A stretch of DNA of 39,281 nucleotides from Candidatus Caenarcanales bacterium (GTDB lineage Bacteria > Cyanobacteriota > Vampirovibrionia > Caenarcaniphilales > Caenarcanaceae), in the NCBI GenBank assembly GCA_030065015.1, contig JASJDU010000015.1, positions 1 to 39,281 on the forward strand, written 5' to 3'. The notes beneath the pieces are model-generated. The model worked only from the letters and a program-made list of their open reading frames with translations. It was not told the origin of the DNA and searched no databases. Position 1 is the first letter of the stretch; each line of letters opens with the position of its first letter. This document shows positions 1 to 9,300 of the stretch, piece by piece. A program made the translations under genes and the position numbers.

Positions 1-64
1 GATCATCGATTTCCTTTATTAATTCTTCTATTAGTTCATCTCTTTTATTTTGTGTTTTGGGCAT
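1..64 (-). CDS. 5' end of an unidentified ORF running off the left edge
   Basis: An ATG at 64-62 on the minus strand opens a frame that stays open to the window edge and reads MPKTQNKRDELIEELIKEID. A Shine-Dalgarno-like AAGGA lies a few bases upstream (about 70-75). The charged, helical start faintly resembles the N-termini of mutator/IS256-type transposases, and the neighbouring transposase remnant makes a mobile-element gene plausible. Twenty-one codons are too few to identify the family, so this is only a partial hypothetical gene. Confidence 0.4.
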   Translation of the reverse strand, partial: MPKTQNKRDELIEELIKEIDD

Positions 65-155
65 TTCCTTATCCTTTTTTTGTCAATTCTTTATTTTCTT
101 TCCTTTTGTCTTTTACACACTTAAATTTACTGACTCTTGTTTTAGGAACTCAATA

Positions 156-175
156 CCCCGTAGCTTGCTGCGGGG
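156..175. repeat. GC-rich hairpin beside the transposase remnant
   Basis: The arms CCCCGTAGC (156-164) and GCTGCGGGG (167-175) pair over nine positions with one G-U pair and a two-base loop, in otherwise AT-rich DNA. On the plus strand a T-rich stretch follows (TTATTTATTTT), so it could act as a terminator. It lies immediately next to the stop codon of the truncated transposase, which suggests it is part of a small mobile or repeated element. A weaker hairpin (CCCAA/TTGGG, 216-233) lies inside the same remnant. Confidence 0.6.
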
Positions 176-424
176 TTATTTATTTTGCGTTTGATATAGC
201 AAACTCTTTAAACTCCCCAATTTATAATTTGGGATTCCTCTTTCCCCATCGTAAGAATCATCGCTCCTTATCAATTTCTTAGGTGTTCCATTCGTTCGGT
301 TTAGCTTTACCCAGTCTTGCACTGCGCTGACTGAAACACAATATCTTTCGCTTGCCTTGTCTTGAGTCATCCCCTCTTCTAGAGACTGAATTACTCGCAC
401 TCTCAAATCTAATGAATATGCCAT
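176..424 (-). pseudogene. IS630-family transposase, N-terminal remnant
   Basis: The first ~45 of 82 residues (MAYSLDLRVRVIQSLEEGMT, then ...ASERYCVSVSAVQDWVKL) match the N-terminal helix-turn-helix of IS630-type transposases, which bind the element ends. IS630 transposases are normally around 300-350 residues with a C-terminal DDE/DDD catalytic domain; here the frame stops after 82 residues, the last ~20 look unrelated, and the catalytic domain is absent. The start is supported by AAGGAG upstream and a TGA directly before the ATG. This is a dead copy cut at its 3' side next to the hairpin at 156-175. It could alternatively be the first frame of a frameshifted two-ORF element, but no second frame is visible. 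Confidence 0.7.
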
Positions 425-626
425 TCATTCATCTTACTCCTTTCTTATCGGAATTTGCTATAATGCTGGCTTTAATAAAGGGAAACTAAGTATTTAGAAG
501 TAAATGCTTAAGATAAATTAGTTTTCATCTATTGAGCTTATGGCCGATGATTTTTGATATAAACTAGTTATAGAGGGTTTAGTTCAGTTCTTAACAATAA
601 GATCTATATCTAACTAATTGATTTTT

Positions 627-632
627 AGGAGG
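627..632 (+). promoter_or_regulatory. Ribosome binding site of the small heat-shock gene
   Basis: A full AGGAGG lies six bases before the ATG at 639. It decides the start against an in-frame TTG at 618, whose extra N-terminus (MIFRRCV) lies upstream of and across this site and does not fit the family. It is one of the strongest Shine-Dalgarno sequences in the window; many neighbours, such as pyrG, have none. Confidence 0.8.
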
Positions 633-638
633 TGTGTC

Positions 639-1094
639 ATGAGTTTAACCTTATGGGATCCTTTACACGAAATTGAAGAACTATTAAACAAATATCGCAA
701 AACATCCAGAGGACTCATTCCTGGATTACCAGTTACTAATCAAACTGCACTTGAAGCTGGAGATTGGATTCCTCCAGTAGAAATAGAAGAATTAGACAAT
801 GAGTATATTCTAAGACTCGAATTACCGGGAGTGGAGAAAAAGGATATTACTTTAAACGTTGAAAACAGTATGTTGATAATAAAAGGAGAAAAAAGATCCA
901 GAATAGAACAGAATGACTCAAAAGTTCACCGTTCGGAGTTCAGCATTGGTTACTTTACCAGAACATTTTCTCTCCCTCCTGGTATAAAGACTGATAAGAT
1001 ACCAGACGCTGAATTTCAAGATGGAATTTTGAAGCTAACTCTTCTAAAAACCGAAGAATCTAAGCCTAAGCAAATTGATATAAAAATCAAATGA
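639..1094 (+). CDS. Small heat-shock protein, Hsp20/alpha-crystallin family
   Basis: This 151-residue protein is an ATP-independent holdase chaperone expected to form cytoplasmic oligomers that hold unfolding proteins. The N-terminal part is short (MSLTLWDPLHEIEELL). The alpha-crystallin domain runs from about residue 42 to 140 and includes the LELPGVEKKDI strand region and the conserved DGILKLTL near its end. The C-terminus IDIKIK carries the I-x-I motif that docks into neighbouring subunits. The length is typical. It lies 46 bases upstream of pyrG on the same strand with no clear terminator between, so the two may be read together. No CIRCE element was seen upstream. Confidence 0.93.
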   Translation: MSLTLWDPLHEIEELLNKYRKTSRGLIPGLPVTNQTALEAGDWIPPVEIEELDNEYILRLELPGVEKKDITLNVENSMLIIKGEKRSRIEQNDSKVHRSEFSIGYFTRTFSLPPGIKTDKIPDAEFQDGILKLTLLKTEESKPKQIDIKIK

Positions 1095-1140
1095 TTATGA
1101 TTGGCCTGAAGTTGCTTCAAGCTAATGATAATATTTACGA

Positions 1141-2787
1141 ATGCCTAAAAGTTCTCTAAATCCAAGATATATCTTCATCACTGGCGGAGTGGTTAGTAGT
1201 CTAGGTAAAGGTATTATCGCTTCTTCGCTTGGCTTGTTGCTAAAGGAAAAAGGTTATAAAGTTACAATTCAAAAGCTGGATCCGTACTTAAATGTAGATC
1301 CTGGCACTATGAGTCCTTATCAACATGGAGAAGTCTATGTAACCGAAGATGGAGCGGAAACGGATCTTGATTTAGGTCATTATGAAAGGTTCATAGATAG
1401 TAATCTTTTCAAAATTAATAACGTTACTGCTGGACAGATATATTCCGCGGTTATAAACAAAGAAAGAAAAGGAGAATATCTCGGAGGTACCGTCCAAATG
1501 GTTCCCCATGTATCCAATCAAATAAAAACCAAAATTTTTGAAGCTGCTTATAAAACTGAATCAGAAATTGTAATTGTTGAAGTCGGTGGAACCGTCGGTG
1601 ACATAGAAAGTCTCATTTTTCTTGAATCAATCCGTCAAATTAGGAAAGATGTTGGTGCTAATAATGTTGCTTATATCCACGTAACTTTAATTCCAAACTT
1701 AAAAGCCACAAATGAGTTAAAAACAAAACCCACCCAACACTCAGTTGAAGAATTGAGAGGTAAAGGAATTAATCCAGATATTTTAATTTGTAGAACTGAA
1801 AAACCTCTCTCAAAACAAATTAGAGAAAAAATCTCTTTATTTGTAGATGTAGACTTGGATTCAGTTATTGAGTGTAGAGACGTTAAATCGATATATGAAG
1901 TCCCAGTGACTTTGGATGGACAAGGACTTGTAACCAGAATTTTAGATAAACTTCAGCTTGAAGATAAACCACATGATCTTTCTTCCTGGAAAGAAACTGT
2001 TGAAAGACTTAAAAATCCAAGCGAGAAGATTAAAATTGGGCTGGTTGGTAAATACACCAAGCTTAGCGATTCGTATCTGAGCGTAATTGAAGCTTTGAGA
2101 CACGCAGCTGCACTGGAAAACAAAGATGTAGAGATAAAGTGGATTCTTTCGGATGATCTTGAAAATTTGAATAAGAAGAACCAAAGCCTGTCGGACTTGC
2201 TGAGTGACGTGAAAGGGATTATAGTTCCAGGAGGTTTTGGAGATCGAGGGGTTGAAGGAAAAATAGAAGCAATAAAATATGCTAGAGAGAACCGAATTCC
2301 TTTCTTTGGACTATGCTTAGGAATGCAGTGTGCTGTTGTTGAGTTTGCGAGAAACGTAGCTAATTTACCTTCAGCTCACAGCACAGAATTTGTAAATGAT
2401 ACACCTCATCCAATTATTGATTTCTTGCCAGGACAGACTGATTCTACCGATAAAGGTGGAACCATGAGGTTGGGCAGCTACCCATGTGAGCTAACTGAGG
2501 ATTCAATTGCATACTCAGCTTATCAAGAGAAAGTTATACATGAAAGACACCGCCATCGATACGAGTTTAATTGTGCTTATGAGAATAAGCTACAAGAAGC
2601 TGGGCTAGTAATTTCAGGTAAATCACCCGATCAAAAGTTAGTTGAAATAATTGAATTGAATACTGATGAGCACCCTTTCTTTGTTGGTACTCAGTTCCAT
2701 CCTGAATATAAATCGAGACCTCAAAGAGTTCATCCACTATTCAAAGAATTCATTAAATCTTCAATTGACTTTAGAACTGAAGACTAA
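1141..2787 (+). CDS. pyrG: CTP synthase
   Basis: PyrG makes CTP from UTP, ATP and glutamine in the cytoplasm, the last step of de novo pyrimidine nucleotide synthesis. The 548-residue length is typical. The N-terminal synthetase domain (about 1-270) has the ATP-binding start GGVVSSLGKG and conserved stretches such as DPYLNVDPGTMSP and GGTVGDIES. The C-terminal class I glutamine amidotransferase domain (about 295-545) has the oxyanion segment PGGFGDRG, the nucleophile C392 in FFGLCLGMQ, and H520/E522 in FHPEY. The start has no Shine-Dalgarno sequence, but the protein begins where the family does (SLNPRYIFITGG). A strong terminator overlaps the stop codon. Confidence 0.98.
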   Translation: MPKSSLNPRYIFITGGVVSSLGKGIIASSLGLLLKEKGYKVTIQKLDPYLNVDPGTMSPYQHGEVYVTEDGAETDLDLGHYERFIDSNLFKINNVTAGQIYSAVINKERKGEYLGGTVQMVPHVSNQIKTKIFEAAYKTESEIVIVEVGGTVGDIESLIFLESIRQIRKDVGANNVAYIHVTLIPNLKATNELKTKPTQHSVEELRGKGINPDILICRTEKPLSKQIREKISLFVDVDLDSVIECRDVKSIYEVPVTLDGQGLVTRILDKLQLEDKPHDLSSWKETVERLKNPSEKIKIGLVGKYTKLSDSYLSVIEALRHAAALENKDVEIKWILSDDLENLNKKNQSLSDLLSDVKGIIVPGGFGDRGVEGKIEAIKYARENRIPFFGLCLGMQCAVVEFARNVANLPSAHSTEFVNDTPHPIIDFLPGQTDSTDKGGTMRLGSYPCELTEDSIAYSAYQEKVIHERHRHRYEFNCAYENKLQEAGLVISGKSPDQKLVEIIELNTDEHPFFVGTQFHPEYKSRPQRVHPLFKEFIKSSIDFRTED

Positions 2788-2814
2788 TTAGAAAACCAAT
2801 TAGTCTTTGTTTTT
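2781..2814 (+). terminator. Rho-independent terminator of pyrG
   Basis: Perfect nine-base arms AGACTAATT (2781-2789) and AATTAGTCT (2798-2806) enclose an eight-base loop and are followed by TTGTTTTT. The stem begins inside the last codons of pyrG. The next gene is on the opposite strand, so this ends the plus-strand unit. Confidence 0.85.
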
Positions 2815-2832
2815 GAACAATTCATTAGGTCT

Positions 2833-3222
2833 TCAGAAAGATGGTTCTCTAAGAAGTGGTCTTGTAGGATTATTATTTTCTTTTACTTCCTTTTGAAAAT
2901 CTTTATTCATTTGAGAATTAAAATTAATTTTCATTGGCTCAATATCCAAATCATTTTCTTCATCAACATCAGCAAACTCATTTGAAAAGTTTTTGAGTAA
3001 ACTGCCGGTGTAAATCTTAACTGGAGTTTCCTTAAAAGCTAATTGCTCAAATGAGACTGACGGAGAATTCTGAATAGACAACAACTGAAATTTACTTTTT
3101 AGGACGTTTACAGAAATAAAATTATCAACAAAAGAAAATTGATTCACTTTTGCAAAACACACAAAAGGTGAAAAAAGATTTGACAGTGCAAAGCACAAAC
3201 AAAGTAAAGATTTATATTTCAT
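2833..3222 (-). CDS. Secreted protein of unknown function
   Basis: The 129-residue product begins with a clear Sec signal peptide (MKYKSLLCLCFALSNLFS, then PFVCFA), likely cleaved near residue 24. The mature part is polar with no recognised motif; its second half is acidic, then Asn-rich (VDEENDLDIEP, KENNNPT). It has no partner on its strand: pyrG ends convergently and the ABC transporter runs divergently. I do not recognise the family. The signal peptide and clean frame make it likely to be real; it is probably periplasmic or outer-membrane associated. Confidence 0.65.
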   Translation of the reverse strand: MKYKSLLCLCFALSNLFSPFVCFAKVNQFSFVDNFISVNVLKSKFQLLSIQNSPSVSFEQLAFKETPVKIYTGSLLKNFSNEFADVDEENDLDIEPMKINFNSQMNKDFQKEVKENNNPTRPLLREPSF

Positions 3223-3385
3223 TTTAAAGTTTTAAATTCTTTAACTATCTTTCTATAATATTTGATTCTCTAGAATGATATTCATAAAAGAGCTTTTGGC
3301 AAAGTCTATTTTTGTTTGATATCACAAAATATTTAAAATACATTCAACATATTTCTCATTGATATAATCAAACTTCACTTTCATT

Positions 3386-3390
3386 AGGAG
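3386..3390 (+). promoter_or_regulatory. Ribosome binding site selecting a TTG start
   Basis: AGGAG lies five bases before a TTG at 3396, the first codon of the ABC exporter. The encoded start (MSIFRRIVLTGKQYW) fits the short N-terminal tail of MsbA-type exporters, and no ATG lies close by in frame before the first membrane helix. Confidence 0.7.
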
Positions 3391-3395
3391 TCTGT

Positions 3396-5192
3396 TTGAG
3401 TATTTTCCGCCGAATAGTTTTAACTGGTAAACAATATTGGCCGTTCTTGTTTATTGGTTTTATTGCCATGCTGCTTTCTGGCTTTATTTCTGTTTGGCCA
3501 TCATATATTCTTAAGATTGTCATTGACATTGTTGCTTCCGGCAAATTACTTGATTCTCAATTATCTTTAGATTTAATTCCCAAACAGCTGATTAATTATG
3601 GAGTCCATCCAATTAGCATTTCGATAAGACCAAGAGAAATTACCTACTGGATTCCAGTGATTTTTATTGGAATTTTTCTTTTGGATGGAGTCTTAAGATT
3701 TACACAAATCTTCAATACTAGATTCTTTGGAGTTCTAGTTTCTAATGAATTGAGAGAAAAAGGCCATGAAAAAATACTTGGATTAGATTTATCACAAATT
3801 AGAGGAAGAAATAGTGGTGATTTAATTTCCTGTTTAACGAATGATCTCAATTTAGTTCAATCGTTAACGGCAGAGGCCCTTACTGCTCTGGTAAATGATT
3901 CCGCAAGAGCAATTGCCTTAAGCATATGGCTTCTTATGATTGACTGGAAATTGAGCTTAGTGGGAGTCTTAATAATTCCAATATTCTTCCTTGCAGTATC
4001 TAAATTAAGTAAAAAACTTCGCAAATTCGCAAATCAAGGACAGCAAGCAACTGCCAAGCTATCTTCATTTATTTCGGAAACAGTTCAAGGCATTGACCTG
4101 GTTCATTTGTTCAACATTAAAGAAAAAAGACATGAAAAGTTTAAAGAAAAAAGTGGTGAATTCGTCAATGTATGGAAAAAACAATTATTAACAGACGCTT
4201 CTATTAGTCCATTCATTGGTGTTGTATCTTCGGTTGGTATTGGCTTGGTAATGTGGATTGGGTTGAATAGAATTTTTTCTGGAGAAGTTAGTATTGGAGA
4301 CTTTAGTTCTTACTTAGTTGCAACTCTTTTGCTATACCAACCTCTCAAAAGATTGTTTAGAGTTAACGCTCAAATAAATCAAATTATTGGGACTTGTCAA
4401 AGATTGTTTGATTTGATTGATACTCAGACCAAAATAAAAAGCGACTTTAATATAAATTTCAATACTGGCAAATCCAAGTTTTCCATTGATTTCAATAACG
4501 TTAGCTTTTCATACTCAAATAAGTTACCGGTCTTACAAAACATCAATTTGAAAATTTCAGAAGGGGAGCAAATATCCATTGTGGGCTCTTCGGGTAGTGG
4601 GAAAAGTTCTTTACTTTGCTTAATTCCTCGATTGTATGATGTAACTGATGGCGAACTGATAATTAAGGATGGAAACGTAAAAAAGTGGGATTTGAGGGAG
4701 CTAAGAAAATCAGTTAGTTTTGTTACACAAGATCCTTTCTTGTTTAGCGGTAGTATAAAAGATAATTTGTTGTTAGTAAAACCCGATGCAAGCGAAGTAG
4801 AAATCAATAAAGCGCTTGAATTAGCAAAAGTAGATTTTTTGAACTCAGTTGAGGGAGGACTAAATGGGCAAATTGGAGAAAGAGGACTGAATTTATCTGG
4901 AGGGCAAAGACAAAGAATAAGTATCGCTAGAGCCTTTTTGAAAGACAGTCCGATCTTAATTTTGGATGAACCGACCAGCGCATTGGATCAACAGTCGGAA
5001 GAATTGATTAGACAGAGTATTCAAGAACTTGTTAGAAATCGTACAGTTGTCACTGTTACTCACAAATTATCTTCTATAAAAGATTGCCCTAGAATAATTT
5101 GCATGAATCAAGGCAAAATAGTTGAAGATGGCAGTCATGGAGAACTAATTGATAAACAAGGTCAATACTATCAACTGGTTGAAAGCGCTTAA
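3396..5192 (+). CDS. ABC exporter, MsbA-like half transporter (membrane plus ATPase domain)
   Basis: This 598-residue protein has the exporter layout: six membrane helices (about 15-330) fused to a nucleotide-binding domain (about 355-598). Visible motifs are Walker A GSSGSGKS (397-404), signature LSGGQRQR from 500, Walker B ILILDEP (520-526, with E525) and the switch His H556 in THKLSS. It should work as a homodimer in the inner membrane. Relatives flip lipid A-core (MsbA), export lipids or drugs; the sequence alone does not fix the substrate, although a Gram-negative envelope makes lipid export plausible. It starts with TTG after a good AGGAG. The following gene appears to overlap its 3' end by 44 bases, suggesting coupled translation. 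Confidence 0.93.
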   Translation: MSIFRRIVLTGKQYWPFLFIGFIAMLLSGFISVWPSYILKIVIDIVASGKLLDSQLSLDLIPKQLINYGVHPISISIRPREITYWIPVIFIGIFLLDGVLRFTQIFNTRFFGVLVSNELREKGHEKILGLDLSQIRGRNSGDLISCLTNDLNLVQSLTAEALTALVNDSARAIALSIWLLMIDWKLSLVGVLIIPIFFLAVSKLSKKLRKFANQGQQATAKLSSFISETVQGIDLVHLFNIKEKRHEKFKEKSGEFVNVWKKQLLTDASISPFIGVVSSVGIGLVMWIGLNRIFSGEVSIGDFSSYLVATLLLYQPLKRLFRVNAQINQIIGTCQRLFDLIDTQTKIKSDFNINFNTGKSKFSIDFNNVSFSYSNKLPVLQNINLKISEGEQISIVGSSGSGKSSLLCLIPRLYDVTDGELIIKDGNVKKWDLRELRKSVSFVTQDPFLFSGSIKDNLLLVKPDASEVEINKALELAKVDFLNSVEGGLNGQIGERGLNLSGGQRQRISIARAFLKDSPILILDEPTSALDQQSEELIRQSIQELVRNRTVVTVTHKLSSIKDCPRIICMNQGKIVEDGSHGELIDKQGQYYQLVESA

Positions 5193-6060
5193 AGTAAGTT
5201 TCTCAATAAGTGTCTCAAAATGTTTTTCTCCGAAATCTTATTTTTCAACCTTCTTTTCAACTCATTTATCGAGTAGCTTTCAAAGGTGTAATTTACTTAT
5301 ATTCTTTATAATTTACTATTTTTCCCTACCCCCAATGACCATTTCGGCAAATCACGATTATTGTGGTCAGCCTATTCCACATGACGTTGCCCAAGAAGGC
5401 TTTAGCAAAGGCACCAAACACAACTCTCCAAATCCAGAGTTCACCAATGATCCTTTTGCTGATCCTCAAGACGATAGTCAGCTACCTCAACCTGGGTCAG
5501 CATTATCTGGAAATGTTGTTTATATTCCACCAGGAGCTTCTATTCCTTTAGTTTTGGATAGAACAATTAGCTCAGGTAATTCTAAAGTGGGAGATGTTGC
5601 TTACGCCTATGTTGATGGATACTCTTTAGGGCTGCCACAAGGAACAATAGCCGAATTGGTAGTAATAATGGTTGAGCCGGCTTCAAGAGGTTTTGCAAAA
5701 GCCGGAAGAATACAAATTGCCTCTAATCGTCTAATTCTCCCGGACAAGCAATCAGTTTGGATTAGAGGTTTAGTGGTTGATAGGCTTGGAGATAGTGAAC
5801 TTGGCGGAGAAAAAAGAGGAAGAAGAGCTTTGAATAGCTTTGGCAAAATTGCTTTAGGTGCTGGAGCCGGTGCTGTTTCCGGATTAACAATTGGTGCTGT
5901 TGCGGATGCTAGACTTGGCGCTGCAACTTTAGTAGGAACTGCAATTGGAGCTGTCGCCGGTGGAATATGGGCTGCTGCAACCAAAGGAAAAGAGGTAACC
6001 TTACAACAAGGAATGCCGGTGAGATTGCAAGTGACTGAAGGTGCCCAGGCTATGTTGTGA
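5149..6060 (+). CDS. Exported glycine-zipper protein of unknown function
   Basis: The frame encodes up to 303 residues. A hydrophobic stretch (NLLIFFIIYYFSLPPM, about 48-63) precedes a likely signal cleavage after TISA, so the mature protein starts near NHDYCGQP. Its middle has a beta-rich segment (GNVVYIPPGASIPLVLDRTI), resembling the cell-envelope domain where a basic loop meets small folded strands. Residues about 225-280 form a Gly/Ala-rich helical zipper (GAGAGAVSGLTIGAVADA...), often found in membrane-inserting envelope proteins. The start is uncertain: TTG at 5149 has GGAG six bases upstream but overlaps the ABC gene by 44 bases and gives a long N-region, TTG at 5179 is an alternative, and ATG at 5335 would remove the signal peptide. 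Function unknown. Confidence 0.75.
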   Translation: MINKVNTINWLKALKVSFSISVSKCFSPKSYFSTFFSTHLSSSFQRCNLLIFFIIYYFSLPPMTISANHDYCGQPIPHDVAQEGFSKGTKHNSPNPEFTNDPFADPQDDSQLPQPGSALSGNVVYIPPGASIPLVLDRTISSGNSKVGDVAYAYVDGYSLGLPQGTIAELVVIMVEPASRGFAKAGRIQIASNRLILPDKQSVWIRGLVVDRLGDSELGGEKRGRRALNSFGKIALGAGAGAVSGLTIGAVADARLGAATLVGTAIGAVAGGIWAAATKGKEVTLQQGMPVRLQVTEGAQAML

Positions 6061-6112
6061 TTCAAATTTCTTCATATAAACTCTTCATAAGAATTCAATA
6101 CTCAAGGAGTCA

Positions 6113-6268
6113 TTGAAGATTTCATTGATAAATCCCGGTTCAACAATTATTGGTGCTTTTGTTTCATTGCTACTAGATTATTCTCTCTCTTGCCTATTCT
6201 TTTTCTCGTCAGGGTTATATACTGCGGGTTCAAGTTTCTATTTCCCATTTTCTTCTCTGAAAGGGTGA
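6113..6268 (+). CDS. Possible small hydrophobic peptide (51 residues, TTG start)
   Basis: AAGGAG at 6104-6109 is followed by TTG at 6113 and an open frame to TGA at 6266-6268. The product begins MKISLINPGSTIIGAF and is largely hydrophobic or aromatic (VSLLLDYSLSCLFFFSSG), with one probable membrane segment at residues 12-35. The short gap between Shine-Dalgarno and start and the lack of any known relative keep this tentative. It fills most of the otherwise empty 307-base gap between the glycine-zipper gene and the 1152-residue gene. Confidence 0.3.
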   Translation: MKISLINPGSTIIGAFVSLLLDYSLSCLFFFSSGLYTAGSSFYFPFSSLKG

Positions 6269-6367
6269 GAAAACTGACAAATAATTCATTGTAGGTTACA
6301 ACGTAAATATGTTAATATGCAATTCCGCTTCTAGTAGAAACTAGATATAACGATAACTTTATTTGAT

Positions 6368-9300
6368 ATGCAAACAGGAAAAATTTCTAGAGGGTTTTAT
6401 ACATTACCAACGATAAATGTAAGAAAGTATGAACAAACAAGGGATAAAGTTCTACACGCCTCTAAAATAAATCCCAAATCTGAAGTCCCCGGTGCTATGG
6501 CTTTGGCTTTTGCAAGAGCAGCAGCTGGCAAAAATATAGAAAAAACAAAAGAACAAAAGGCTTGGGAATCTGACTCTATTCCTTCGATCGAGACTAGCTG
6601 GAATTCTCTTGATGGGGTTGATGGTAATTCAATATTACTACCCAATGAACATAAAAGAATAAATGGCAATAGTCCAAAGAAAGACGAATCAAGTATTAAA
6701 GACTGGGATTCATATGGCAATCCATTTGTGTTGTATGAAATTTTAGGAAGAGAGCTTGAGGAATTTGAAGCCAATGATCCCGAAAGGAAATTAACTGAAT
6801 TGAAGGACGAGATCCAATCTACTCCCCAACAAGAAGTAGAGAAGACACTGTCTCAATGGCAAGAGGCTCAGCCAATAATTGTTGAATTATATAAGCTAGA
6901 ACAAGATGGAAATCAAGAATCATTTCAACAACTTTTAGAACGAGAAAGAAATAGGCTCAAACAAAACTTGAGCCCAGAACTACAAAATGCTTTCGTAAAT
7001 TCAGCGGGTGGTGTTTTAATTAATAACCCAGATAATATATGGGGTTCTATTGTTCAGGCACTGTTTAACAGAGGTCTTGTAACTGGGTCACAATTTTTCA
7101 ACATTGATAAAAAATCATTAAGGTCCATAGATGAAGGTATGATTGCGTCTTATTCTTCACTCGCTAAAGAAACCCGAAGGACTTTTCCGATTGGACATTA
7201 TGAAAGGATTCCTCAGAGAGCTGATACTAAAGAAGATATTTATAGAACACTTGCTGATGAACTATCTAACGCAAAAGATACAAGTAAGATAATTTTTTCG
7301 CCTACAGAAATTATTGCTATTGCAAAACCCTACTATGATCAGATTGAAGCAAATTCAAGAACAATTTCTGGGAAATCTCTAGCAGAATATGAAAGTGAGT
7401 TAGAAAAAAACCAGCAACAAATAGACAAACTTACTCAAGAACTCCAACATTCTAGTAATAGTCAACCATTACAAGAGACAGAAGATGAGAAACAGTCCTT
7501 AATTAATTCACTAGAACGGAAAAATCAAAAACTTAGAGAGGAAATCGAGTCAAGATTTAAAGGTCCACATGCAATTTGGTCTGAAGATGGGACAAAATTC
7601 TTAGAAGGAGCCAAAGGCGTTGACTTTAAAGACTATGACGGGAAAATTACAGATGATACAGCCAATATTTTGGGTAGGGAAATTCAGAAGCTATACAATA
7701 GTTTTAGTTGTGACGATCCAGAAATTGACAATCGTTCATTTGTAAAAAATATCGATGCTTATTTACATGAAAATGATTTAACTCCTTTAGAAAGTTCTTT
7801 AATAAAAGAAGCTTATATAAGAAGTCTTGACTATTATGGCAGAATGCTGAATACGGGAGGAGAAGCAAAAATTGGTGGACATTCACAAATAGTTTTTTCT
7901 TCACTAGAAATACTTAGCTATGCACCCGATACTTTTTCTGCAAAAGAATTATTAAGTGCCTTAAAAGGAGTCTTGTCAACTAGTGAAATCGATAACCCTC
8001 AAATGGCTGTGGCTAACTTATCTATTGAAGAGAGGGAGCAACTAAGATTAAGATACAAATACAAGACTGGTGAAGACTTAGTTGAATTTGACCCTAAAAG
8101 GGCCATTTATGGTGATTCAAACGAGTATTTCATTAGACAACCACATTATCGTCAAACTCATAGAGTTGTTAGAGAGGAAAGGACTCAAGATGGTTTTCGT
8201 TTTTTTGTAGAACTCAATAAAAATGTAATCAAAGCTATTAGATCACAATTTGTAAACAAAAACCAGAGAAGGGAAACTCCTCCAACTCAAAAAGAGTCTG
8301 AAAGAAACTCCCCGGTATTTATCCATTACTATGAAAACGTTTCTAGAACACTTAAAAGCCTATTCGATTGGATTGAGAATCGAAAGCAAGAACCAGCTAC
8401 AGAAATTAATCAAATACAAGGATTACCTGATTACTATCCAGATTCTGTAATTCGTTGTCTTAACATTGCACTCGGTGATAATACTGAAGGTGATTTCTTA
8501 TTTCCATTAGATCAGAGATCAAGACATATTGCTTTAACAGCTAAAGCTGAAAGTGCTGAGTTTATGGTTAATTCTTGTCGGGCAATGATTCGTGAATCAA
8601 TGAATGACAGTGGTTTAACTGATACAGAAAAGCTGAACAGAAGATTAGCAATGTTTAGAGCCTTGTCCTTGGCTGCCAGTAATCAAATAACTTACTCGAG
8701 CTTATCTGGTGAAACTCGATTTTGGAAAATCCAACCTTCTAACTGGCAACCAATGGGCTATCAAAGCTTAACCGATTTTGTAGCGAGACATTCGTTAGAC
8801 GAATTGAGAGCACTAGGTTTTAATGTGGATATCGATTTCCTTAAAAGAGTCTATCAAAAAGAGCTTAGCCTCTTTTCTAATCATTTGTTAGAAACAGAAA
8901 GACAACATGGAAGCTATCAACCCTCTTCAGAGAACGGAATCAAATTAACAACAGAAGAATCTTTGTGGAACATTTTTCAAAAGAAATATCCTAATGATTA
9001 TCCAACGCTTCACCGTTTGTTCACTGATGACAAGCATTTTGTCTCTTTATTAAAGATGATGGAAAAAGATTGGAGTGTTGATGTTCAAATTGTCGAGAAC
9101 ATAAAAACATTGCCATATGAACAAGGATTATTTAACCAAGTTCAAAATAGTATTTTATATAAAAGTTTTGAAAACGCACTCAAAATAAGCCAACACTTAT
9201 TGGATATTTTGCCAATAGATAACGATTTAAGGCCAAAGTTAATTAAAACATTTATAGGCGATATAGCACCCAAGGTAAATACCGGATACAGACAACAAAT

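Noticed and set aside
5607-6065. 152-codon open frame on the minus strand opposite the glycine-zipper gene
   Set aside because: Its Pro/Ala/Ser-rich product is the mirror of the Gly/Ala-rich coding strand, and it has no ribosome binding site or family resemblance.
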